A DNA stretch of 64,000 nt, taken from the NCBI RefSeq assembly GCF_040802235.1, contig NC_133157.1, positions 32,939,501-33,003,500 of the forward strand, written 5' to 3'. The DNA is from Manis javanica (taxonomy: Eukaryota; Chordata; Mammalia; Pholidota; Manidae). Below, piece by piece: positions 55,754-64,000 of this stretch. The first letter of the stretch is position 1; each line of letters starts with the position of its first letter. Under the pieces are notes generated by a model, which had not been told where the DNA came from, did no database searches, and worked only from the letters and a program-made list of their open reading frames with translations. The position numbers and the translations under genes are program-made.

Positions 55754-56176
55754 CATCCCCTGCAGTGCTCGATCCACCAAGCCTGGTGCAGGCCTAAGCA
55801 TGTGCATTTCTAACAAGTTGCCCCATGATCTTTTGCTGCTTGACCTGAGACCACACTTAGAGGACCAGTGGCTTCTTAACTCTCCCTCTGGATCTTTGCT
55901 AGGAGCTGCTGCTGGATGCAGAAACTCCGCCCTCATCTCTGCCTCCTATGTAGTGCTTCCTCCTAATCCGGGACCAACACCCATCCCACACTTCTGGTCA
56001 GGCATTTAGGAGGCAGCCTGGTTTCCACATTACATCCAGCAAGGACAGCTTTTGGAAGTCGAGGCATACTGTAAATGCAGCCTTGAACACCCCTGAGCCT
56101 GCCTTCTGCCCTTCATCCCTGGATCCAGGAAAACTCACTTCTCACATCCCACTTAGTCTCAGGCCCAACTTCCTTT

Positions 56177-56270
56177 TAACAGTTGTTAGAGGATAGGGCA
56201 AGAACTCATAGGGCTGTTGAATGCCCCACTGGCTACCAGGCCCTTTGTTTGTAACATTGGTCCTGAGTGG
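56177..56270 (+). repeat. Source copy of the local duplication
   Basis: Shares 'taacagttgttagagg', 'catagggctgttgaatgccc' and 'caggccctttgttt' with 55423-55516. It lies in unique intronic DNA outside the L1, so it is the likelier original. Confidence 0.85.
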
Positions 56271-56804
56271 AGAGTTTCTGTGACATGGAGGAGAAGCTGC
56301 TGTTCCACAAATCTCCATTCATGGCTTCCAGTGCTCCTGCCATTGCTTATCTCCTGCCTCCCACAGTCTCTGTCCCTCCCTCTGTCACACACTTAATCAT
56401 CTTTCTGTTCTCTCATGTGAGTCCTGGGGCGTACATGCACGTTTCCTCAACCACCACTAGCATCCAGCCTTGGGCATTTCCCTTTTAGAATCATGTGCAA
56501 GAGGAACTGTGTTTTCATTTAGGCAACTTGATCCTGCACTTATTTTGTGCCCAGAGATCTCTCAGTATGAGGGTGAGCTAGGAGCAGAGGGAGATAAGGG
56601 TGTCAGTAGTCTCTGGCCTAAGCCTCTGGAGGAGATCGACACACATTGTCTTTTCATTGTTTGTTTCCCAGTGTTTTTGTCTTGGGGAGTTGATTGAGGT
56701 CCTCACCTAGAAGGCAGCTTTGAGCTGAATGTAGACATGGGAGTGGAATCCCAGTGCACGGGGAGGGGTGACAGCAGCCTGCAGTAGCACTTAACGTGTC
56801 AGGG

Positions 56805-56882
56805 CTGTATGTGTGCCCACATGTGTGTGTAAGTGTGTGCATACATGTATATGTGGGCATACATGTGTGTACGTGTATATAC
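56805..56882. repeat. Degenerate (TG)n microsatellite
   Basis: Alternating TG/TA/CA steps such as 'catgtgtgtgtaagtgtgtg' over about 78 bp. Confidence 0.8.
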
Positions 56883-57479
56883 TAAAGCTCAATATGGAGT
56901 GTGTTCTTGGAATTTAGAGCTTTCTTGCAGTGGGCCTCACTTGGGGAATGGGAGATGACAATATGAGATAAGTGGGGGCTGAGTTTGGACCCCACAGTGG
57001 AGTTCTTAAAGACCACTGAGCCAGGAAAGAGATGGACTCAGCCATGGTTGAGGAGCATCAAGACTGTAAACAGCTGCCATAATCTGGGAGAGATGAGGTC
57101 AGAGTTAGGGGACAACTGCAATACAGTCCACATGAAAGACAAGGCCTGAGCTCCTGGGAAGAGAAAACAAAACTTTAGTAGGTAGAAATGTTATTCCTTC
57201 AGACTGTCTTTATAAAAAAGTAGTGATGACAAAGAAGCTAGTGACTTGGTAGGTCCCCTTTTGTGCAGCCAAACAGCTCTCATCCAGTTGTATTTTCTGC
57301 TGAAGTCTTGTTTCTTTTATCATAGTTGTAGTTAACTAAGAAAGTCAGGATGCATCATGACATCAGTTTCCTGAGTTTTGAATACATGCTAATGTGCACT
57401 AGCACTTTATATTTGTCAGCATCCACAGAGTTAAGTTAAATAAAATGTTTCCTAAGGAATAAGTAGTATAATGTCTAAT

Positions 57480-57496
57480 GTTTTTTTTTTTTTTTA
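57480..57496. repeat. Poly(T) tract
   Basis: An uninterrupted run of T bases begins after 'gtctaatg'. No TSD was found around it, so it is not assigned to a retroposon. Confidence 0.8.
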
Positions 57497-57609
57497 AACA
57501 TGCAGCAAGTAGTTTCTGAGAGACCTGCTAAACAGGAGGAATTCAGAGAGAGTAACTGGTGGCCCCCTTTCCAAGAAGGAAGCTTCTTAATTTGCCTTTG
57601 AATACAGCA

Positions 57610-57955
57610 TCTCAAGGTCCAGTCTGGGAGAATGATACAGTTAATGAACAATATGGCAACCTGAGGAATACTAGACAGAAATGTAAGCAAAGGGCTGGGA
57701 AGGTATCATCTCTGCTTGGGAAGTCAAAGAGGGCTTTCAGGAGGAGGTGACATTTAAGCTGACTCTAGAAGGATGAGTGGGAATTTCCCAGGCAGAGAAA
57801 TGAGGAGGAGGACTGTCCATGCAGAAGGTATAGAACAGTTTGTGTCAAGGCCTGGAGGCTTGGGAGAGACTAGCAGGAGGCTCAGCAGCGCAGGGCAGTT
57901 GGGGTGGAGGACAGCAGAGTGAGGTTGGAGCCACAAAGGTACGAGAGTGCCTCAT
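57610..57955 (-). repeat. L2 LINE internal and 3' part
   Basis: 'gggctttcaggaggaggtga', 'catttaagctgactctagaa', 'tgtcaaggcctggaggcttg' in reverse-L2 order. Confidence 0.8.
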
Positions 57956-58309
57956 GCTATGCTGGGAGTTGTGGCTTGTCTTTTGGTCCTTTTCTCATAA
58001 AATCGTTAATGTGTGGCTTGATTGAACTCAAACGTGAGCTGTCAGTCATTTCCATTTGGTTAATGGCCACATTCTCCAGTTCTTAGAAAGTAATTGGAAA
58101 GGTAAAAACCAGACTTGGGAGCTGTGGTTTGGCTTGGGACACTTTCTCCTTTGAAGGCCTGTCTCTTGAAAGTAGTGCGAGAGAACTGCTGCTTATCAAA
58201 TCCAGTTTTTCCCACTGATTTCCCAGAAGACAAAGATATTCCCCAGGCTTCATGCTAACCATTTAATTGTAATTTAATGCTCACAATCACCCTAGAAGAG
58301 GTTTAGTTA

Positions 58310-59012
58310 CTTTATCAGTTCACTATTGTTGCATACCAGATTACCCTAAAACTCAGTGGTTTTAAACCAAGGGTTAGCAAATTTTTCCTGAAGGGCCAGA
58401 TAGTAAATATTTTTAGGCTTGCAGGACAAACATCTCCATCTGTTCAATTCTGCCATTGTATCTTGAAAGCAGCCATGGACAGTATAGAAATTAAATGGCC
58501 TTGCTGTGTTCCAATAAAACTTTATTTAGAAAAACAGGCAGCCTGTGGTCTATAGTTTCCAACCCCTGCTTCAAACGATAAGCCTTTATTATTGTCCATG
58601 AGCCCACATGTCAAGTGAGTAGTTTTTCTGTTTTCAGCTGGGCTCACTTAGGCTCTATGGTCAGATGGGGTGTGCAGCCCTGCTGATCCTAGTGGGGCTT
58701 TCTTCATGTTTGGGGGACAGTTGCTTTAGTATGGCCCTTTTTCAGGCAATTAGGCTCTGCTCCATGTGGTTGTTCATCTTCCAGCAGGCTAGACTTGTTC
58801 ATCTGATGGTGGCAGGGTTCCAAGGAAGAACAGAAGCCTATAAAGTGTCTTGAGGTTGGAACTGGCACGCTGTCCCTTCTGCTGCATTCTGTTGACCAGA
58901 GCAAGTCCCAGGGCTGGCTAGTATTCAAGGAGAGAGGAGGGGCTGCAAGACCCCATGGCAAAGGGCAGGCATACAGGCAGGCCATTAATCAGAACCTTCA
59001 GTGCCATCCACC
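58310..59012 (+). mobile_element. Old interspersed element inside the MIR (family unresolved)
   Basis: Starts 'tcactattgttgcataccag', 'attaccctaaaactcagtgg' and later has 'ccatgtggttgttcatcttc', 'cagcaggctagacttgttca' and 'ctgcattctgttgaccagag'. This order occurs in a common mammalian repeat that starts 'cactgctgtgtaacaaattacccc'. It is itself split by a hAT MITE. Confidence 0.6.
58368..58568 (+). repeat. hAT-type MITE with degenerate 8-bp TSD
   Basis: Starts 'caagggttagcaaatttttc', contains 'gggccagatagtaaatattt' and 'gttccaataaaactttattt', and ends 'tttccaacccctg'. The ends are an imperfect inverted repeat. The flanks ttttaaac (58360-58367) and cttcaaac (58569-58576) match in 6 of 8 bases, as expected for a hAT 8-bp target duplication. 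Confidence 0.8.
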
Positions 59013-60169
59013 TATCACAGGTGGTATTACCCCCTTTTTTCCGATAAAGAGACTGAGCTTAGGGATAATGACTTGCCTAATGTTACATAGCTACCAAGTG
59101 ACAGAGCCAAGGTCACACCTGTGCAGTCTGAATTCGAAGCCTATATGCTTTTTATCAGTTTGTTCCACTATTTTCCACAGTCTAAATGGAGATCATAAGA
59201 CTGATATTTTCTGAACTTTGTTGTTGTTGTGTGTCTCCTCTTCCCCTCTCTTAATGTCCCTCTTGCCTCTCTGCCCTAATTCCCATCCCTTTCATTTTTG
59301 TCTTTGGTGGTCCCCAGAAGAGGCCCCAGTGCCGGCTTTTCTCTCTCCCGCCCTCATCTGCCTCTTAGTTCCATAAATGAGATGTTAATGCAGCACTTGA
59401 GTTATTTTATAGAGAAATTCTGTGCACAGAGTTGGCGCTTCCCAAGGGACAGCTGCACAAAATATGTGTCTTGTAACTGTCATGTCTTCTCACTCTAACA
59501 CCAAGCATTCTCTCCCTCCAAGGATTGGTGAGGCTGTATGTGCTGTTTTAGGAAAAAATTGGTGGTACTTTGTCCCTTGTCAACAAGTAACCCAAGTTTC
59601 CTTAAAGTAGATAGGTGACTGTCCTCTAATCTAACAATCTCAGAACATGCCTGATTTCCCTGGATTTAATCCCCCAGACTTGACCCTGTCCTCTCATGCC
59701 CCCAAAGCATTTCTGACCCATAAAATGGGCATTAAAAGGCAAATTTGAAACACATGTGGCTTCCTCTGGTTATTTAGCAGAGCTGACCTTGCCTGTGGTC
59801 AAGTACTCCCCTGGATATTTGAGCTTGGAGCTGACTTTCACGCCTTGTGCTAGAAGAGTCAAGACTTAGGAGTAGTCTACATGGCAGGGTTAGATCATGT
59901 TTGGCTCTAGAAAGCAAATTGGAATTTGTGGCTTTGAAGCAGAGAGCTGGGATACTGACTGGCTGATGGCAGCACCCCTACCTCCAGCTTTCTAATGTTG
60001 GATAGAGGGGTGGGAATTTTCTCAAGGGGATGGAGACAAAAGCTGCAGTGGTCTTTGCCACCTGACTTCTTAAGTTCTGTTTGGCCTTTGTTGACTGAGG
60101 AATTGCCATAGAGTGGTGTGAATATAAGGATGAACCAGGAGTGGGTAGTGCCTGCCCATAGCAGCTTAT

Positions 60170-60414
60170 CTTCTGGTGAGGACACAGGAACCAGGGTTAG
60201 AACAGATCGTTATTTATCTATAAACAAAGTGGTGTAGATAAGCTAAGAGCCATCCTGGTACAGAGGCTGTTCTGGGAAGAGCCTTGGTTCCATGGAGCCA
60301 AAGGAGAAGCACAGTGAGGAGGGTGTTCATTTCAACTGAGGGAAGCAGAGAAGGCTTCCTGGAGGAGGAAGCATTTGATTAAAGAAAGAGCAGTCACTTG
60401 AACTGAGGGAGCTT
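60170..60414 (-). repeat. L2 LINE fragment
   Basis: 'agcagagaaggcttcctgga' and 'ggaggaagcatttgattaaa' match reverse L2. Confidence 0.6.
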
Positions 60415-60657
60415 TCTACAATATTAGCCAGTAGTGCCATTGCACATACTGAGTCAGGCTTTATATTTATCAACTCTTTTACTCCCCTCCAAAGCCCTTT
60501 GAGGTAGGTGTTACTGTCTTTCCCATTTTACATGTGAGAAAACTGAGGCACAGAGAGGTCTAACTTGTCTAAGGTCACACTGCCAATAAGTGGCAGAGAT
60601 GAGATTTAAAGCCAGTTCCAGAGACTTTGTTTTTAACCACCTCACCATGCCACCTCA
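60415..60657 (-). repeat. MIR SINE, near full length
   Basis: 'ccctttgaggtaggtgttac', 'cccattttacatgtgagaaa', 'actgaggcacagagaggtct', 'ttttaaccacctcaccatgc' in order. Confidence 0.9.
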
Positions 60658-60754
60658 GACTGCACAATCTCATGCCTGAATTTTCTCTGCCTTATTTGTG
60701 GCTAGACTTACATCTTACAAAAATCTCATGTTAGCATTGTAGGAATGACTGATT

Positions 60755-60955
60755 GTTACATTTATGTAAGTATTCCACATCTTGAAAGGGCACTTTCACA
60801 TCCATAATTAATTGGATTCTCACAGTCACTCTTTGAGGAAGATATTGTTAACCCCCATTTTACAGATGGAAAAATTGAAGCTTCAGGAAGGAGTAGAGCA
60901 TGTCCTGTCACAGCAGGTACTAGCTGAGCCAGTGGCAGTTATGCTGGGGTGGTGT
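60755..60955 (-). repeat. MIR SINE
   Basis: 'ggattctcacagtcactctt', 'aacccccattttacagatgg', 'aaaaattgaagcttcaggaa'. Confidence 0.8.
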
Positions 60956-61524
60956 GGAGGTAGCTTGGCCAAAGCTCCAGTCCACAGGAAGGGTGACAGC
61001 CTGATTGATTTCCGGTTCTTTCCATGTTTTGATTCTGAAATGCTTTACTGAGACCATTAAGGAGCATCAACAGAGGACCTTTCTTCCACAATGGAATTTT
61101 CCTTCTCTTCCTGTTTGGTATTTTCCAGTAATATTTCTATTAATGTTTCACTTTCAGAGTCACTAACTTCCTGAGAGTTTGTGCTTTCTCAACTGCTGAG
61201 CCAGAAAGAATTGAATTTTCCTCTAAATTATTCAGTTCCTTTCCATTTTCTCCAAGGGGAGCTCTCTCTGGATTTCCTATTATGCCATAGAGGAAGGATC
61301 TTGGAGGTGGGCAAGGGATGAAGACAGAATTAGTCAGGGCTCTGGGGAATGACTCAGGCTTCAAGTTTTCCAAGCAGCACTTAGAGCAATGGTCAGAAAG
61401 GGGCTTCCCCAGGGCAATGAGGGGAGAAGTGACTTGACAGGTGGGTGGAGTGGGTGGACCGGGCCACTGATGGGTCTTTACTTACCTGCTGGGCTCTGAC
61501 AGCCCATAGATACCAAGTCCTTCT

Positions 61525-62420
61525 CCGCATTCATCCATTCAACAGACATTGTTGAGAGCTGGCTGCATGTTGGGTATTGTTCTGTTTAGGTGCTGGGGAT
61601 ATAGCAGTGAACAAAATAGAGCAAAATGAGTTTGCCCTCTCATGGGAGAAGCCAAGCAAATATAATATGTCAGGTAGAGAATGTAGAGAAAAGTAAAGCA
61701 GGATGGAGGTTAGGATGGGCCAAGTTTGGGGTGGGATGCTATTTTAGATGCATGGTCAGAGAGGCCTTTGCTTCTGGGTGCGATGGCATGCTTCAGGGAG
61801 GTGAGCAGAGCAGGTGGGAAGGAGGTAGGGCAGAAGAAGTCTGGGAGGTGGGCCACTGAGAACTGAAAGGGTCCTTCACTTTAACTCAGGGTGAGACAGG
61901 AAGTCGGTGGAGGATTCTGAGCAGAGAAATGACAGATTCTGACTTGGGTTTTGAGAGGATCACCCTGATTACCTAGTAGAGAATAGACTGGAGGGGATGA
62001 GTGATGAGACCAGTTGGGGGACCTGTAGCCACAGGGACTGGGGCACTAGCAGTGGGTGATGCAGAGACCAGAATGAGGATGTGTCCTGAAGGTAGAGCTG
62101 CAGGATTTCCTGACAGATGAAATGGAAGTGTGAGGGGGGAGGTGAGTCAAGGATAAGATAATTCCAAGGTTTTGGCCTGAGCATCCAGAAGGATGAGTTG
62201 CCATCAGTTGAGACGGGGATGACCCCAGGAGCAGTCACAGTTCAGCTAAGAGGTTTGATCCAGCAACTGAGTCCTGGGACTAAGAGCAAGACATGTTCAA
62301 GCTGTGAGGCTCCTGAGAACCCAGAGAAGGCATGGGTGGCTTCTGTCTGGGGCTGGGAAAACCACCCAGAAGTAGAGGCCATATAGGAGGTGTATCCAGA
62401 GGAAGGTGTAGATGGTGTAT
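61525..62420 (-). repeat. Long L2 LINE 3' region
   Basis: 'cattcatccattcaacagac', 'taggtgctggggatatagca', 'gtgaacaaaatagagcaaaa', then further internal L2 text such as 'gaggatcaccctgattacct' and 'ggatgagtgatgagaccagt'. Nearly 900 bp, no intact ORF. Confidence 0.85.
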
Positions 62421-63149
62421 CCCAGACAGAAACGGTCCTGTCTGCAGTGCTGGAAATTGGAAGGGGGGCGCTGCTGTGGGCATGCAGGCACGCCCAGAAC
62501 CTATAAGTATTGCCTTGGTGTAACTTCATGTGATAGAGGAAAGTGGCAGAGGGTGGGGTGTGAAGGACCTCATCCGCCACTGGTCTGAAATTGTCCAGTT
62601 CTCCAAATTCAAAAGAGGCAGCCTGCTGTGTTTGTTGCATGCCTGAGCTGGGCACCATGGAGGGTGAAGATGAGTGCCATGGGTAAGTCTTCAGAGAATG
62701 GCTAGAGGCTGCCTGTTGTACTAAGTGCAGAGCATTTCATCACTGAACACTTGTGATTGCTGGGGAAGCTCTCCCTTATATGGGGCTCACCAGTACATGG
62801 GCTACAGTGGGGAGCAAACAGAAGGAGGAGGAATGGAACTTTCTTGGCTAACTTCTAAAGCTGAAAATGACCAGAAAGTTCTTAACAGTGGAACTTCACT
62901 GTTTTGTTGGATGTGCACTCCCAGAGAACCAGACGGTCCCATAATCCCTCTGGTGCATTCCAAAGCCATGCATGTGATTTGGGGCCCGTGTGGCATTTGT
63001 GGAATGGTGCAGCCCCTACCTGCCCTTCCGTTTGCGGCAGTTGTGAGTTGGCTGTCTACTTAGGCAGTTGTTCAGTACTGCAAGCTTGGATTTTTCAATA
63101 TTATTTCAGTGTTTATCTCAGTGTAACTTTTTTCTTCTCCTTTTAACAA

Positions 63150-64000
63150 AACTAACAAATTTGGTATAGAAAATGCAGATAAACAAAAACTAGGAAACCA
63201 AGTCTAATTCTGTAATTCAAAGAAACCACCATTAACATTTCTCTCTTTTTCCACTTAGCCTTTTCCCAACACACACACACATATGCACACACACACATAC
63301 ATTTTTTTCTCCACAAATATTAAGTAAAATCGTATCTCTTTTATTTTTACTTAAAAACAGAAAGATGTCTACATTATCTTAAACATTCAATAACAGTAGT
63401 TTAATATCTGTATAGTATTCTGTTTGCATTTTTAGGCTCTCTCTAGTTTTCAGCAATTTAACAGTGCTGTAATGAATATTTTTGTAACTTAATTCTTTAC
63501 ATAAATCTAATTATTTCTCTGGGATTAATTCCCAGAAGGAGAATTGTTGGATAAGAGGTAAAATTTCAATGCATGCTTTCAAATTGTACTCTAGAAAGAC
63601 TTCACAAGCTTATGCCTGTTTTACACTAATGTCATTCAGTTCAATTTGCAATTTATTGGGTTACTGGTATATATGTGCATTGACCATTTGTTTTTCTTTG
63701 CTAAAATTGTGTACTTATATCTTCTGTTCGTTCTTTCTACTGTGGGGTGTATCTTTTTATTGATTTGTAAAAGCTCTTTGTGGATTAAGGGTGGTAGCCC
63801 TTTGCCTGCCATTTAGGTTGCAGAATATTTTTTACAAGTTTACAATTTGCCGTCTGGTTCTGTGTCTGGTGACTGTTGTTGCTTACACTCAATTGTTTTC
63901 CGTAGTTAAATCATTCTCAATGTTCATCATGATTTTTTTCAAGTGCTTTGCTTAGAGGAGTCTTCCTTACCCCAATGTTTACCTATTTTCTTCTTCTTTT
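63150..64000 (-). mobile_element. Old L1M fragment running off the window
   Basis: Complementary L1 text: 'aatttaacagtgctgtaatg', 'gggattaattcccagaagga', 'gaattgttggataagaggta', 'aaagctctttgtggattaag'. A (CA)n interruption lies at about 63271-63299. Continues past 64000. Confidence 0.8.

Larger units (their letters stand above)
54828..55870 (+). repeat. MER5A MITE split by an L1
   Basis: The left part (54828-54881) reads 'cagttgttctcaaaccagca' to 'cagattgccaggacc'. The right part (55754-55870) reads 'catcccctgcagtgctcg', 'tgtgcatttctaacaagttg', 'ccacacttagaggaccagtg'. Joined they give about 171 bp, close to the 189-bp MER5A. The junction is the L1 target site. Confidence 0.9.
58255..59165 (-). 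repeat. MIR SINE interrupted by a later insertion
   Basis: The left piece (about 58255-58306) reads 'taatgctcacaatcacccta'. The right piece (about 59018-59165) reads 'tggtattaccccctttttt', 'gagactgagcttagggataa', 'gccaaggtcacacctg'. They are consecutive parts of one reverse MIR, separated by about 710 bp of other repeat. Confidence 0.75.
52454..64000 (+). other. SHB: SHB intron 1 (5' part, continues beyond window)
   Basis: No further SHB coding sequence is present to 64000, so intron 1 is at least 11.5 kb. The first about 330 bases remain GC-rich. The rest is ordinary mammalian DNA with MIR, L2, L1 and hAT elements listed separately. Stretches 52940-54589, 56271-57609, 59166-60169, 60956-61524 and 62421-63149 hold no repeat or exon I recognise. 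Confidence 0.85.

Noticed and set aside
57480-57496. Poly(T) as the tail of a minus-strand retroposon
   Set aside because: No matching target-site duplication or transcript-like body next to it.
1-64000. CRISPR arrays, operons, tRNA, rRNA or snRNA genes
   Set aside because: None seen. The regular repeats are microsatellites, and no tRNA cloverleaf or U6/7SK/5S-like sequence was recognised by eye.

Overview
The window is nuclear DNA from a placental mammal. It is dense in ancient mammalian repeats (MIR, L2, L3/CR1, MER5-type hAT, L1), has one CpG island, and contains one recognisable protein-coding exon. No Alu, B1/B2, Bov-tA/BovB, equine ERE or carnivore tRNA-Lys (CAN) SINE was seen. The younger material is L1 plus LTR sequence whose 3' ends resemble pangolin (Manis) repeats as I remember them. 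Pangolin is therefore my best guess, at moderate confidence; the placement as a laurasiatherian-type mammal is firmer. Repeat families were assigned by eye against remembered consensus sequences. Edges are approximate unless a target-site duplication (TSD) is given.

The gene is SHB (SH2 domain-containing adaptor protein B), plus strand. The CpG island spans about 50.48-52.78 kb and carries a GC-box cluster but no TATA box. The 5' leader holds two short upstream ORFs. The first coding exon is 51740-52453 (238 codons, phase 0), ending at a consensus GTAAGG donor. Everything from 52454 to the window end is intron 1; the PTB-like central part and C-terminal SH2 domain lie beyond the window. Bases 1 to about 50,480 are intergenic DNA upstream of the promoter, with no other gene I can support.

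Region by region: 0-3 kb holds L1 3' ends. From 3 to 9 kb there are MIR/L2 fragments and an AT-rich hAT-like element with a perfect hairpin. At 9.18-9.48 kb is a solo LTR with a perfect 5-bp TSD, followed by about 470 bp of G-poor CAC/CAT repeat. From 10 to 32 kb is a patchwork of L2, MIR, L3/CR1 and L1. At 32.76-39.6 kb is a near full-length but dead L1 on the minus strand, interrupted by a 552-bp poly(A)-tailed retroposon that looks like the 3' end of an endogenous-retrovirus transcript. At 39.8-40.8 kb an old LTR is split by a younger LTR. From 41 to 50 kb are MIR, L2 and MER5 elements and a small processed-transcript insertion. Intron 1 holds an L1 inserted into a MER5A with a 16-bp TSD, and a three-layer repeat nest at 58.3-59.2 kb.

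No novel gene system was found. The most unusual signal is three short direct duplications (55-115 bp, about 89-95% identical by eye) lying 0.66-1 kb from their partner. Two of them sit inside L1 3' ends at points where the L1 sequence is interrupted, which suggests locally templated insertion rather than transposition.
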